Numbered from the stretch's first letter, positions 29,201 to 38,245 are shown. The stretch is DNA of 64,000 nucleotides from Streptomyces lichenis (GCF_023218175.1 NZ_JALPTH010000009.1:152009-216008); one strand, 5' to 3'. The notes: generated from the letters alone by a model not told the origin. Numbers and translations are program-made.

Positions 29201-29589
29201 CGGCAGTCCCGCATGGCCAGCGAGCCGGAGTCGCGGGCGAGCAGCGCCGTCCACGCCGAACCGGCCACCGTGCAGCCGTCCATGGCGATCTGGCCGCGCG
29301 CCGCGTCCACCACCGGCACGTCCTCCGTGCCACCGCGCAGGGTCAGGTCGGTGAGCATCACCGCGTCCGCGACCAGGGAGACGGCGCTGCCGCGGCGCGG
29401 GCAGATCTCCACACTGCCCCGCTCGCCGTCGGCGACGATGGTCACCCGGGTGCGGACGGTGAGGTTCTCCGGGTAGCGGCCGGGGCGGACCCGGATCACG
29501 GCCCCGCTCCGGGCCTGGGTCAGGGCTTCACCGATGGTCCGGCTTCCTTGCGGCTCGTCCGGGCCCACGATGAGCAACTGCCGTGACAC
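26281..29589 (-). CDS. EccA-like double AAA+ ATPase fused to a right-handed beta-helix
   Basis: 1,102 residues. Residues 1 to about 540 are a pectate-lyase/NosD-type parallel beta-helix: regular turns of about 22-24 residues such as VEDCEISGTEKPAI, rich in stacked Cys/Asn/Val. Two CbxX/CfxQ-type AAA+ modules follow, each with Walker A GPPGTGKTT (about 600 and 880), Walker B FLDEAY / FIDEAY and sensor and arginine motifs (SRFTRT). This is the ATPase type of EccA in ESX loci, where it acts in the cytosol on substrates or chaperones. Here it is doubled and has a beta-helix in place of the TPR N-terminus. The GTG start has GGGAGGA 6 nt upstream. It is divergent from the mycosin gene and convergent with giant gene 1. 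Unlike the predicted substrates it contains many cysteines. Confidence 0.9.
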   Translation of the reverse strand: MSRQLLIVGPDEPQGSRTIGEALTQARSGAVIRVRPGRYPENLTVRTRVTIVADGERGSVEICPRRGSAVSLVADAVMLTDLTLRGGTEDVPVVDAARGQIAMDGCTVAGSAWTALLARDSGSLAMRDCRVSNPDGAGVVDTAPTGTVVADCVIENLGTTGVVIGEQARTAVRGCRIRDARGNGVLANGEATGTVEDCEISGTEKPAIALEGSSATRVARTRVHDAAVGVYITSDSRPVLEDVTVTGTRGPGIVIASGAAPELVDCRTSRTKGNGLAVTERSRGMFRGCAFDSAGASAIRVIGSSAPSLTDTTVRDCADPLAAVLLDEDSAAEFDRLHLQDAAGTGLLVRGGANPLLRRARVLDARGTGMEVVDGGRGRLEHCEIEGAGADGVRIGAGGNPQLRDTAIRQSADVGLRVAAEGLGTIRDCRVHASGASGVGVDGGGELSVLRAEITDSGAHGVLASEGARVTLSACLVSGSTGDGIRVDSAEPVTATGCAVRENRGAGLRQTRPGERLTVEDLTSTGNGAPDLWGAEVAAQAAGAGGRPGRAAPKGPLEELESLIGLADVKHQVRTLVNLNQLAQRRTRLGMPVPPMSRHLVFSGPPGTGKTTVARLYGGILTELGVLRSGHLVEVSRADLVAQVIGGTAIKTTEAFKEALGGVLFLDEAYTLLSDGKGGGADFGREAIDTLLKLMEDHRDEVVVIAAGYTDEMGAFLESNPGLASRFTRTIDFANYSVEELVTITEQMCEAHHYTLDPGTLDALARHYGRMERGATFGNGRAARRVFEEMVDRQAFRLGSMRDPAESDLSLLLPEDVPVGQGADAQDAAGSSDELLAKLEAMVGLSAVKRAVTDQVHLLATARQRRAAGLPAPRISQHLVFSGPPGTGKTTVARLYADILHSLGVLPKGQLVEVARADLVGRYVGHTAQLTKEVFERALGGVLFIDEAYTLTPEGSPSDFGREAVETLLKLMEDHRDEIVVIAAGYSAEMRRFLDSNPGLTSRFTRTVVFEDYTTDELVGIITAQAADSGYDCPPSTVEALRGYVAALPRDRSFGNARTGRQLVEEMMTQQARRLGTIATPGLEDLRLLLPEDLPGARQSPV

Positions 29590-29788
29590 GCTGGTCCTCC
29601 CTCGTCCCTGTGCGGCCTCCGGCCCACGCGGGACGGCGCGGCGCACCTCCTGCAGGCTACGTGAGGCCGAAGTGATCTACCAGGTGGAACGGGTCAGTTC
29701 ACCGGCCGTTCCCGCCGAGTCGGCCCGCCCTCGCGCCGACTCCGGCCGCCCGCCCCGCCCTTCGGCCGGACGACCTAGGATGCGCGGC

Positions 29789-30994
29789 ATGAGACGCGCG
29801 CTTCCCGCGGCAGCCCTGGCGGCGGCCCTGACGCTGGCCGCCGTGCCGCCCCTGACGGCCGCCCCCGCGTCCGCCGCCCCCGTACCGCTGCCGGTGGTGC
29901 GCGCGCAGCTGCCCGCGGACGAGCCGTGCACCGGCGCCTCCGGGCAGACCGCCCGTACCGCGCCCTGGCCGGTACGGGCCCTGCAACTGTCCCGAGCCTG
30001 GCGGCAGTCCAAGGGCGCGGGGGTGACCGTCGCGGTGGTGGACACCGGGGTGGGCGCCGGCGCCCCGGCGCTGGCCGGGCGGGTGCGCACGCTCGCCTCG
30101 GCGGGGGAGGACTGCGTGGGCCACGGCACCTTCGCCGCGGGGCTGATCGCCGGGGCCCCGCTGCCCGGGGTGGGCGCGGTCGGGGTCGCCCCCGAGGCGC
30201 GGGTGCTGGCGGTGCGGTGCACCGACGAACGGGGCACCGCCACGCCGGTGTCGGTGGCCACCGCGATCCGCGCCGCCGCGACGGCGGGCGCGAAGGTGAT
30301 CTACGTCTCCCGGGCGCTGCCCACCGGGCGGACCGAGCTGACCGGCGCGGTCGCCTACGCGCGGGCCAAGGACGCCCTGGTGGTCGCCCCGGCGGCCCCC
30401 GACGCGCTGCCGGACGACCCGCGCGGCGAGAGCCCGCCGCCCGCCACCTGGTACTGGCCGGCGTCCGCCCCGGGGGCGCTGTCGGTGCTGGACTACGGCC
30501 CCGACGGCAGCCGCCCGGCCAAGGCGCCCACCGCCGTGGGCGCCGATCTCGCGGCCCCCGGCGGCTCGGTGGTGGGCCCCGGCCCGCGCGGCACCGGCCA
30601 CTACATCGGCAGCGGCTCCTCGCTGGCCGCCGCCCATGTGGCGGGCGCCGCCGCGCTGGTGCGCTCCCGCCATCCGGAGCTGACGGCGACCCAGGTACGG
30701 GACCGGCTCACCGCGACCGGCTACCCGGCGAGCCCGCCGCGGCTCGACCCCTACGCCGCGCTGACCGCCGTCCTGGACGGCGCCTCCGGGTCGGCCCCCC
30801 GCCCCGCCCCCGCCCGGATGCCCGCCCCGGCCCCCCACGAGCCCCGCCACCGCGCCCTCGTGGTCGCCGCGGCCGGCGCCGGCCTGCTCATCCTGGTGGC
30901 CGCCGCGGCGGCGATCATCCCCCGCGGCCGCACCCGCCACTGGCGCCCCCCGACCCAGCCCCCCACGGCCCCGCCGAACCCACCGGGGCCCTGA
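29789..30994 (+). CDS. mycP: Mycosin-like membrane-anchored subtilase (type VII)
   Basis: A 401-residue S8 serine protease. Residues 1-30 are a signal peptide (MRRALPAAALAAALTLAA), the peptidase spans about 55-330, then a Pro-rich spacer, a single C-terminal membrane helix (about 356-377) and a short basic cytosolic tail: the architecture of mycosins (MycP). The triad is Asp85 (VVDTGVG), His112 (GHGTFAAG) and Ser278 (GSSLAAAHVAG). The oxyanion-hole Asn expected in an AAGN-like segment appears replaced (VVAPAAP, near Pro204). ATG 29789 is preceded by AGGA at 8 nt; ATG 29780 is an alternative. MycP stabilises the ESX membrane complex and processes substrates, and this gene lies between the EccA-like and EccC genes. 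Confidence 0.9.
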   Translation: MRRALPAAALAAALTLAAVPPLTAAPASAAPVPLPVVRAQLPADEPCTGASGQTARTAPWPVRALQLSRAWRQSKGAGVTVAVVDTGVGAGAPALAGRVRTLASAGEDCVGHGTFAAGLIAGAPLPGVGAVGVAPEARVLAVRCTDERGTATPVSVATAIRAAATAGAKVIYVSRALPTGRTELTGAVAYARAKDALVVAPAAPDALPDDPRGESPPPATWYWPASAPGALSVLDYGPDGSRPAKAPTAVGADLAAPGGSVVGPGPRGTGHYIGSGSSLAAAHVAGAAALVRSRHPELTATQVRDRLTATGYPASPPRLDPYAALTAVLDGASGSAPRPAPARMPAPAPHEPRHRALVVAAAGAGLLILVAAAAAIIPRGRTRHWRPPTQPPTAPPNPPGP

Positions 30995-31002
30995 CGCCGT
31001 GC

Positions 31003-31048
31003 GGCGGTCGGCGCTGTACGGGGTGCTTCCTGCTCGGCGCTGACCGCC
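31003..31048. terminator. Candidate bidirectional terminator between mycP and eccC
   Basis: An inverted repeat (GGCGGTCGGCGC at 31003-31014; GGCGCTGACCGCC at 31036-31048) pairs over 12 bp with one mismatch and a 21-nt loop. It lies in the 130-bp gap between the convergent stop codons of the mycosin and EccC genes. Position and symmetry are the only evidence. Confidence 0.4.
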
Positions 31049-31124
31049 GGGCATTCGGCTCCGGTCGCCTTGTCCGACCCGTTCCGGTCGGCCTCGTACC
31101 GCCCGCCCCGCTCGCGGGGCCGCC

Positions 31125-34100
31125 TCAGGCCCGGCCCTCCTCCTCCCCGCCACCCAGGAACGCCGTCTGCACCTGGACCGTCTTGCGGCGGGCGATGCGG
31201 GTGGCGCGGCCCGGGGGGAGCAGGCGGCCCTTGGCGTTGCCGAAGACGTAGCCCTCGGAGGGCGGGCAGGAGAGCAGCAGGGCGGGGGTGTTGACCTCCT
31301 GGAGGCGGCGCATCAGGGGCTCGCCCATGCCCCGGCCGGCGCCGCTGGCGGAGCGGGCCACGATCAGGTGGAGGCCGACCTCCCAGCCCAGCGCCAGATG
31401 GGTGAGCAGCGGCTCGAAGGGGGCGTTCACCGGGCCCGAGCCGACCATGTCGTAGTCGTCGATCAGGACGAACAGCCGCGGGCCGTTCCACCAGTCGGCC
31501 AGCCGCATCCGGCCCGGGGCGATGTCCGGGCCCGGGACGCGGGTGCGCACCGCCCGGGCCGCGCCGTCCACCAGGTCGCGCAGCGCGTCGATGGAGACCG
31601 CGTGCCCGAGCCGGTACTCGTCGGGCACCGCCTCGACCAGCTCGCGCCGGTAGTCCACCACCATGATCCGCGCCTCGGCCGGGGTGTAGCGGTCCATGAT
31701 CGCCTTCGCGGCGAGCCGCAGCAGGTTGGTCTTGCCGCTCTCGGTGTCGCCGACCACGATCATGTGCGGGCTCTCGGCGAAGTCGTGCCAGACGACGGAC
31801 AGTTCGTCCTCCTCCAGGCCGATGGGCACCCGGAAGTCCCCGTGCGGTGCGGGGAGGTCGGACAGGGGCAGTTCGGTGGGCAGCATGCGGACCTGCGGGG
31901 CCGGCGGGCCGGTCCAGGCCTCCCGTACCGCGGCGACCAGCCCGGCGACGCCCTCGCCGAGGTCGTCCGAGCTCTCCACGCCGTCGATCCGCGGCAGCGC
32001 GGTGAGGTAGTGGAGCTTGCTCTCCCGGGTCAGGCCTCGGCCGGCGGTGCGGGGCACGGTCGCGGCCCGGCGGATGTCGATCTCGGAGTCCATCGCGTCA
32101 CCCATCCGCAGTTCGAGGTGGGTGCCCGCCTGGTCGCGCACGGCCGACGGCAGCTCGACCCAGCGGGCGGTGGTGACGATGAGGTGGATGCCGTAGTTGA
32201 GGCCCCGCGCGGCGATCGCATTGAAGGTGGTGATGTGCCGGTCGTAGTCCTGCCGGACCGTCGACCAGCCGTCGATCACCAGGAACACGTCGCCGTGGTC
32301 CTGGTCCGGGAACTCCCCGTTGGCCCGGCGGCGGCGGAAGTTCGCCATCGAGTCGATGCCGTGGTCCAGGAAGAACTTCTCCCGGGACGCCAGCAGCGTG
32401 GTCACCTCCGCGATGGTCCGGCCGACCCGCTCGGCGTCCAGCCGGGCCGCCACCCCGCTCATGTGCGGCAGTCCGGCCAGCCCGGCCAGGGTGCCGCCGC
32501 CGAAGTCCAGGCAGTAGAACTGCACCTCGCTGGGGGTGTGGGTGAGGGCCAGCGCGGCCAGCACGGTGCGCACCATGGTGCTCTTGCCGCTCTGCGGGCC
32601 GCCCGCGATGGCGATGTGCCCGCCCACCCCGGACAGGTCCACCTCCAGCAGGTCGCGCCGCTGGTCGAAGGGGCGGTCCACCACCCCGATCGGCACCTTC
32701 AGCCGCCCCCGGCCCGGGGCGGCCGCCGTGGTCAGGCCCAGCTCCGGATGGGGCGCCAGCGGCGGCAGGATCCGGTCCAGGGTGGCCGGCAGGTCCAGCG
32801 GCGGCAGCCACACCTGGTGGGCCGGCGGCCCCTCCCCGAGCAGCCGATCCACCGCCACCGAGAGGAGGGAGTTGCCGTTCTCTTCGGCCTCCGCCTCGGG
32901 CTGCGGGGGGTCGGGTACGGCCCGGGGGACGACGTAGCCGGTACCCCACGGCACCGTCTGGCCGGCGGCCCGCGCCTGCCCCGCGCTGCCGCGCCGCTCG
33001 CGGTAGGGGCCCGAGACATACGCCGCCCGGAACCGGGTCAGCGCCTCCACCCCGGACTTGAGGTAGCCGCCGCCGGGGGCCGAGGGCAGCTCGTAGGCGT
33101 CCGGCACGCCCAGCACCCCGCGGCTCTCCATCGCCGAGAAGGTCCGCAGACCGATCCGGTACGACAGATGGCTCTCCAACTGGTGCATACGGCCCTCGTC
33201 CAGCCGCTGCGAGGCCAGCAGCAGATGCACCCCGAGGCTGCGGCCCAACCGCCCGATCATCACGAACAGCTCCATGAACTCGCGATGCGCGGCCAGCAGT
33301 TCGCTGAACTCGTCGACGACCACGAAGAGGCTGGGCAGGGGCGCCAGCGGCGTCCCGGCGGCCCGCGCCTTCTCGTACTCCAGCGCCGAGGTGTAGTTTC
33401 CGGCCGCCCGCAGCAGCTCCTGGCGGCGGATCAGCTCGCCGTGCAGCGCGTCCTGCATCCGGGAGACCAGCGCCGCCTCGTCCGCCAGGTTGGTGATCAC
33501 CGCCGAGGTGTGCGGCAGCTCATCCAGGCCCAGGAAGGTCGCCCCGCCCTTGAAGTCCACCAGCACGAAGTTGAGCGTCTCGGAGGAGTTGGTCAGCGCC
33601 AGCGCCAGCACCAGGGTGCGCAGCAGCTCGCTCTTGCCGGAGCCGGTGGCCCCGATCAGCATGCCGTGCGGTCCGGTGCCGCCCTGCGCCGACTCCTTGA
33701 TGTCCAGCTCCACCGGCACCCCGTCGGCGCCCACCCCGATCGGCACCCGCAGCCGGCTCGGCCCGGTGCCCCGCCGCCACAGCGGATCGGGATCGTGCCG
33801 GTGCAGGTCCGCGATGCCCAGCAGGGTGGTCAGCTCCACATCGGTGGAGAGCGGTTCGGCGGTGTCCGTGCCGATGCCCATCCGGTACGGCGCCAGCCGC
33901 TTGGCCAGCGCCCGCGCGGTGTGCGGCCCGAACACGTCCGGCACGCCCAGGAAGGTGGTCTGCTCCTTGCGGTCCCGGTCGGTGCGCACCAGCCGCAGCT
34001 CACCGTCCTCCACCTCGAAGCGGAGCGTCACCCGGCCCGGCCGCCAGGTCAGCGCGCCCGACAGGTCCAGCACCACGGTGTTGCGCAGCCCCGGCCCGTC

Positions 34101-35099
34101 CAGCCGGTGCCCGCCCGGCACGGTGCCGCCGTCCACCACGATCACCGTGAACGGCTCCTCCCGGCCCGGCAGCGCCTCCGGGTCGAACGCCGGCCGCTCC
34201 AGGAACTCCGGACCCAGCAGGTCCTCCAGCTCACCGAAGGCCGCCCCGGTCATCCGGGCCGGGCCCGCCCCGTCTGTCTCCTGCGGGTGCAGATGGTGCG
34301 GCAGCCACTTCACCCACTCCCAGTCCGCCCGCCGCTCGTCCGACACGCACAGCGCGATCCACAGGTCGTCGGGGGAGTGGAACGCCGCCAACTGGCCCAC
34401 CAGCGCCCGCGCCAGAGCCCGCGTCCGCTCGGCGTCGCCCCGGAACAGCACCCGCGCCCAGGCCCGCAGATACAGCGCGATCGGCTGGTCCGGGACCGTC
34501 CCGTAGGCCCGGATGAAGCTGCGCAGCGCATGCGCGGCCAGCGGCTCCAGGTCCTCCACCGGGCTGGTCGCCAGCGGGTTCAGCCGCAGCCCCAGCTTCT
34601 GGTCCCCGACGGCCACCCGCACCTCGCCGAAGTCCTCGTCCTGCGGCCGGCGCTCCCACAACCGGGTGGAGTCGGCGATCGACCAGAGCGCGGCCGGCTC
34701 CGGATGCCGCCAGGCCAGCGCCCGCTGCTGGTCGACCACGGCCGCCCGCACCTTGCGCCGGGTCTGGGTCAGATAGCGCAGATAGTCGCGGCGCTCGCCC
34801 TTCAGCCGCTGCTTGCGCTCGCTGTTGCGACGCATCACCTGGCCCAGCATCATCGCCCCCGAGGCCACCACCATCAGCCCCAGCGCCAGATAGATGAAGC
34901 TGCTGCCGCCGGAGGACCCCGGCCGGATGAACATCAGCATCATCGACACCGACATCAGCGCCATCGGCAGATACGTCCACACCGCCGAGGAGTCGGGCAC
35001 CACCTCGGGCAGCACCGGCGGCTCCTGGAGGGTCAGCTCCCCCTCCGGCATCTCCGGGCCCCGCCTGCGGGCCGGCCTGCGGAACAGCACCACACTCAC
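31125..35099 (-). CDS. eccC: EccC: type VII secretion FtsK/SpoIIIE ATPase
   Basis: A 1,324-residue motor of the ESX membrane complex. Two membrane helices near residues 38-85 follow a basic N-terminus. Three FtsK/SpoIIIE ATPase domains follow, with Walker A motifs GATGSGKS (about 480), GGPQSGKS (about 830) and GDTESGKT (about 1116) and Walker B segments FVVVDEF, VFLVIDGW and LFVLIDDY. All three P-loops look intact. This is the fused single-chain form rather than a split EccCa/EccCb. The last domain binds the C-terminal signal of WXG100 substrates in known systems. The GTG start has AAGGAG 8 nt upstream. It is transcribed away from eccD and eccB, an unusual split of the core genes. Confidence 0.96.
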   Translation of the reverse strand: MSVVLFRRPARRRGPEMPEGELTLQEPPVLPEVVPDSSAVWTYLPMALMSVSMMLMFIRPGSSGGSSFIYLALGLMVVASGAMMLGQVMRRNSERKQRLKGERRDYLRYLTQTRRKVRAAVVDQQRALAWRHPEPAALWSIADSTRLWERRPQDEDFGEVRVAVGDQKLGLRLNPLATSPVEDLEPLAAHALRSFIRAYGTVPDQPIALYLRAWARVLFRGDAERTRALARALVGQLAAFHSPDDLWIALCVSDERRADWEWVKWLPHHLHPQETDGAGPARMTGAAFGELEDLLGPEFLERPAFDPEALPGREEPFTVIVVDGGTVPGGHRLDGPGLRNTVVLDLSGALTWRPGRVTLRFEVEDGELRLVRTDRDRKEQTTFLGVPDVFGPHTARALAKRLAPYRMGIGTDTAEPLSTDVELTTLLGIADLHRHDPDPLWRRGTGPSRLRVPIGVGADGVPVELDIKESAQGGTGPHGMLIGATGSGKSELLRTLVLALALTNSSETLNFVLVDFKGGATFLGLDELPHTSAVITNLADEAALVSRMQDALHGELIRRQELLRAAGNYTSALEYEKARAAGTPLAPLPSLFVVVDEFSELLAAHREFMELFVMIGRLGRSLGVHLLLASQRLDEGRMHQLESHLSYRIGLRTFSAMESRGVLGVPDAYELPSAPGGGYLKSGVEALTRFRAAYVSGPYRERRGSAGQARAAGQTVPWGTGYVVPRAVPDPPQPEAEAEENGNSLLSVAVDRLLGEGPPAHQVWLPPLDLPATLDRILPPLAPHPELGLTTAAAPGRGRLKVPIGVVDRPFDQRRDLLEVDLSGVGGHIAIAGGPQSGKSTMVRTVLAALALTHTPSEVQFYCLDFGGGTLAGLAGLPHMSGVAARLDAERVGRTIAEVTTLLASREKFFLDHGIDSMANFRRRRANGEFPDQDHGDVFLVIDGWSTVRQDYDRHITTFNAIAARGLNYGIHLIVTTARWVELPSAVRDQAGTHLELRMGDAMDSEIDIRRAATVPRTAGRGLTRESKLHYLTALPRIDGVESSDDLGEGVAGLVAAVREAWTGPPAPQVRMLPTELPLSDLPAPHGDFRVPIGLEEDELSVVWHDFAESPHMIVVGDTESGKTNLLRLAAKAIMDRYTPAEARIMVVDYRRELVEAVPDEYRLGHAVSIDALRDLVDGAARAVRTRVPGPDIAPGRMRLADWWNGPRLFVLIDDYDMVGSGPVNAPFEPLLTHLALGWEVGLHLIVARSASGAGRGMGEPLMRRLQEVNTPALLLSCPPSEGYVFGNAKGRLLPPGRATRIARRKTVQVQTAFLGGGEEEGRA

Positions 35100-35165
35100 C
35101 GTACGGACTCCTTCGCCCGCCGGAACCGGTGACGGCCGGCGGTGGGTACCTCGGACAGATGATTG

Positions 35166-35195
35166 ATACTACGATCGTCCGGGCCGCGTGCCCAA
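35166..35195 (-). promoter_or_regulatory. Candidate eccC promoter
   Basis: On the minus strand, TTGGGC (35195-35190) and TAGTAT (35171-35166) are spaced 18 bp in the only A/T-rich patch of the 218-bp eccC/eccD divergent region. The implied transcript would start near 35159, about 60 nt before the eccC GTG. Each hexamer matches the vegetative consensus only partly. Confidence 0.35.
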
Positions 35196-35317
35196 GGTCA
35201 AAAGGGGCCGCGACCAGGCCTGTTGGCCTGCCCGAACCGGGCGGAAGCGGGCGGACGACGCCACACCGGAACGCGTGGAGAACACGTGGAGAACGCGGAA
35301 GGGCGTGAGCCAGCCCC

Positions 35318-36718
35318 ATGAGTGACAACCAGGTGGCAGGTCTGTGCCGGGTGACCGTACGCGCCCCGGCGCGCACCGTCGACCTCGCCGTACCCGCCGA
35401 CGTACCGGTGGCCGACCTGCTGCCGGCCGTCCTCGGCTACGCCGGGGACGACCTGGAGGAGACCGGCGTCGAACACGGCGGCTGGGTCCTCCAGCGCCTC
35501 GGCGGCGAACCGATGGACGAGGAACGCACCCTCGACTCCTTCGACCTGCGCGACGGTGAGACCCTCTACCTGCGCCCGCGCACCGAGGCCCTGCCCGAGG
35601 TGCACCTGGACGACCTGGTCGACGGCATCGCCACCACCCTCCAGCGCCGCCCGCACGGCTGGTCCCCGGCCGCCGCCCGCGCCGTGCTGCGCGGCCTGGC
35701 CGTCGCCACCCTGCTCACCGGCCTCGCGGTGCTGGCGCTGCCCGGCGGCTCCGGCACCGTCCGCGCCGTCTGCGCCACCGTCGCCGCGCTGCTGCTGCTG
35801 GCCGGCGCCGCCGCCGCGGCCCGCGCGGTCGGCGACGGCGGCGCGGCGGCCGCCCTCGGACTGCTGGTCGGCCCCTACATGGCCGTCGCCGGCTGGCTGC
35901 TGCCCGGCGGGTCGATCACCGGAGCGCACGGCCAGGAGGTGCTCGGCGCCCGGCTGCTCGCCGCCTCCGCCGCCGGGGCCGGCGGCACGGTCCTCGCACT
36001 GGCCGCCGTCGCCGCCTACGCGGCGCTGTTCCTGGCCCCCGCGGTGCTCGCCCTCTTCGGCGCGCTGACCGCCACCGGCATGCTGGTGGCGGACCTGACC
36101 CCCGTGGAGGCGGCCGGCGTCATCGCGCTGCTCGCGGTGCTCCTCGGCGCCTTCGTGCCCTCGCTGTCCTTCCGGATGGCCGGACTGAAGATGCCCCCGC
36201 TGCCCACCAACGCCCAGCAGCTCCAGGAGGGCATCGAACCGCACGCCACGGCCGTGGTGGCCGCCCGCTCGGTGCTGGCCGACGGCTGGATGAGCGCCCT
36301 GTACGGCGCGGTCGGGCTGGTCTGCGCCGGCTGCCTCACCATGCTCGCCCACCACCCCGGCCTCGCCGAGGTGATCACCGCCGCCGTGCTGTCGCTGCTG
36401 CTCCTGCTGCACGCCCAGGGCCTCGGCAACGTCTGGCAGCGGCTGTCGCTGGTGATGCCGGGCGCCTGGGGCCTGGCCCTGCTGGCCTGGGCCGCCGCCC
36501 TGGACTACGACCCCTCCGGCCGGCTGCTGCTGGCCGTCGGGCTGCTCGCGGCCACCGCCGGGATCGCCATCGCCTCCTGGACGGTGCCGGGCCGCCGGCT
36601 GGTGCCCTACTGGGGCCGGGCCGGGGAACTGCTCCACTCGGCGGCCGCCATCGCCCTGCTGCCCCTGGTGCTGTGGGTGCTCGGCGTCTACGGGGCCCTG
36701 CGGGCCCTCAACGGCTGA
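35318..36718 (+). CDS. eccD: EccD: type VII secretion integral membrane protein
   Basis: 466 residues. Residues about 8-95 form the YukD/ubiquitin-like cytosolic domain typical of EccD (CRVTVRAPARTVDLAV ... DGETLYLRP). From about 125 to the C-terminus there are about eleven hydrophobic helices, which form the channel-lining membrane part in ESX complexes. Length and order are normal for actinobacterial EccD. The gene is divergent from eccC and 27 bp upstream of eccB, so eccD and eccB form one unit that probably continues into the substrate genes. Confidence 0.95.
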   Translation: MSDNQVAGLCRVTVRAPARTVDLAVPADVPVADLLPAVLGYAGDDLEETGVEHGGWVLQRLGGEPMDEERTLDSFDLRDGETLYLRPRTEALPEVHLDDLVDGIATTLQRRPHGWSPAAARAVLRGLAVATLLTGLAVLALPGGSGTVRAVCATVAALLLLAGAAAAARAVGDGGAAAALGLLVGPYMAVAGWLLPGGSITGAHGQEVLGARLLAASAAGAGGTVLALAAVAAYAALFLAPAVLALFGALTATGMLVADLTPVEAAGVIALLAVLLGAFVPSLSFRMAGLKMPPLPTNAQQLQEGIEPHATAVVAARSVLADGWMSALYGAVGLVCAGCLTMLAHHPGLAEVITAAVLSLLLLLHAQGLGNVWQRLSLVMPGAWGLALLAWAAALDYDPSGRLLLAVGLLAATAGIAIASWTVPGRRLVPYWGRAGELLHSAAAIALLPLVLWVLGVYGALRALNG

Positions 36719-36745
36719 CCTCGGAATCGGAAAGGGGCGGGCGCG

Positions 36746-38245
36746 ATGCAGTCCAGACGCGACCAGGTGCAGGCCCATATGTTCGTCATGGGCCGGCTCA
36801 CCTCCGCCATGCTCCGGGGCGACCCGGACGCACCGGAGAGCCCCCAGGGGCGCACCAACCGCGGGATCGCCATCGGGGTGGTGATCGCCGTGCTGATCTC
36901 CGCCGGAGCCTTCGTCTTCGGCCTGTTCAAACCGGGCACCAAGGACTCCTGGCGGGAGCCCGGCACCCTGGTCGTCGCCAAGGAGACCGGCTCGCGCTAC
37001 CTCTTCCTCGACGGACGGCTGCGCCCGGTGCGCAACTACGCCTCCGCCCGGCTGCTGGGCGGCGCCGACCTCACGACCACCTCGGTGGGCGGCCGCTCCC
37101 TCGACGGCACCCCGCACGGCTCACCCGTCGGCATCCTCGGCGCCCCCGACGCGCTGCCCGCCGCCGACCGGCTGGACACCGGCGCCTGGCAGGTCTGCTC
37201 CACCGCCGCCGACGGGCCGGCCGCCACCGTCCTCGCCATCGGCGCCCCCACCGCCGGCGGCGGACTGGGCTCCGGCGAGGCCGTCCTGGTCACCGGCCCC
37301 GACGGCACCGACCACCTGCTCTGGCGGGGCAGCCGGCTCCGGCTGGATGGCACCTCCCGCGCCGCGCGGGCCCTCGGCTACGACGCCAGGCCCCGTACCC
37401 GGGTCTCCGCCGCCTTCCTCAACGCGCTGCCCGAAGGACCCGCCCTCGCCGCGCCGGAGGTGCCCGGCCGGGGCGAGAAGGGCCCGTCCCTGGCCGGCGC
37501 CGAGACGCGTATCGGACAGGTCTTCCGGATCACCGTCCCCGGCTCACCCGCCCGCTACTACCTGCTGCGCCGCGACGGGCTGGCCCCGCTCACCGCGACC
37601 GGCGCCGCGCTGGTCCTCGGCGACCCCGAGACCCGCCGTACCGCCTACGCCGGGCAGGCGCCGGCCGCCGCCGAACTCGGCGCCACCGCCCTGGAGGGCC
37701 GTACCGCCCCCGCCCCGGACACCGACCCGGCCGCCGACCTGCCGGAGTCGCCGCCGCGGGCGGTCGCCCCGCCGGACGGCTGGACACCCTGCGCCCGTAT
37801 CGGCAGCGCCGGCGGCGGTACGCGGGTGAGCGTCGCCCTCGCCCCGATCGGCGGCCTCGGCCCGGCCGCCCAGCCCGCCCCCGAGGGCCTGACCCCCGCC
37901 TGCACCCGGGTCGACCGGATCACCGTCCGCCCCGGTGGCGGCGCCCTGGTCCGGGCGCTCGGCGCGGGCGGCGGCGCGCTCGGCTCCACGGTCTACCTGG
38001 TCACCGAGAGCGGAACGAAGCACCGGGTCGCGGACCAGGAGTCGCTGGCCGCGCTCGGGTACGGCACCGGGCAGGCCCGCGGGCTGCCCTCGCCGCTGCT
38101 GGCGATGCTCCCCACCGGCCCCGACCTCAGCACCACCGCGGCCGTGACCGGGCGTTCCGCTACCACGGCCGCGCCCTGCCCCCAAGAGGCCGGATCCGAG
38201 GCGGAACCGGCGAAGGCGGCCGCCGGGCAGGAGGCGCGGAGGTGA
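36746..38245 (+). CDS. eccB: EccB: type VII secretion periplasmic/extracytoplasmic core protein
   Basis: 499 residues. It starts MQSRRDQVQAHMF, the conserved cytosolic N-terminal motif of EccB proteins. One membrane helix (about 42-62) follows, then a large extracytoplasmic domain made of repeated TGxRY/GxKHR-type units (for example ETGSRYLF, ESGTKHRV). At least four extracytoplasmic cysteines are present, as expected for the conserved EccB disulfides. Length agrees with the family. It lies 27 bp after eccD. A 271-bp gap follows before the first WXG100 gene, where I see no clear promoter beyond an isolated TTGACG at 38352. Confidence 0.95.
   Translation: MQSRRDQVQAHMFVMGRLTSAMLRGDPDAPESPQGRTNRGIAIGVVIAVLISAGAFVFGLFKPGTKDSWREPGTLVVAKETGSRYLFLDGRLRPVRNYASARLLGGADLTTTSVGGRSLDGTPHGSPVGILGAPDALPAADRLDTGAWQVCSTAADGPAATVLAIGAPTAGGGLGSGEAVLVTGPDGTDHLLWRGSRLRLDGTSRAARALGYDARPRTRVSAAFLNALPEGPALAAPEVPGRGEKGPSLAGAETRIGQVFRITVPGSPARYYLLRRDGLAPLTATGAALVLGDPETRRTAYAGQAPAAAELGATALEGRTAPAPDTDPAADLPESPPRAVAPPDGWTPCARIGSAGGGTRVSVALAPIGGLGPAAQPAPEGLTPACTRVDRITVRPGGGALVRALGAGGGALGSTVYLVTESGTKHRVADQESLAALGYGTGQARGLPSPLLAMLPTGPDLSTTAAVTGRSATTAAPCPQEAGSEAEPAKAAAGQEARR

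Noticed and set aside
31368..35132. Long plus-strand frame opposite eccC
   Set aside because: Antisense shadow of a clear EccC gene. The translation is Gln/Arg/Gly-rich with no recognisable motif.
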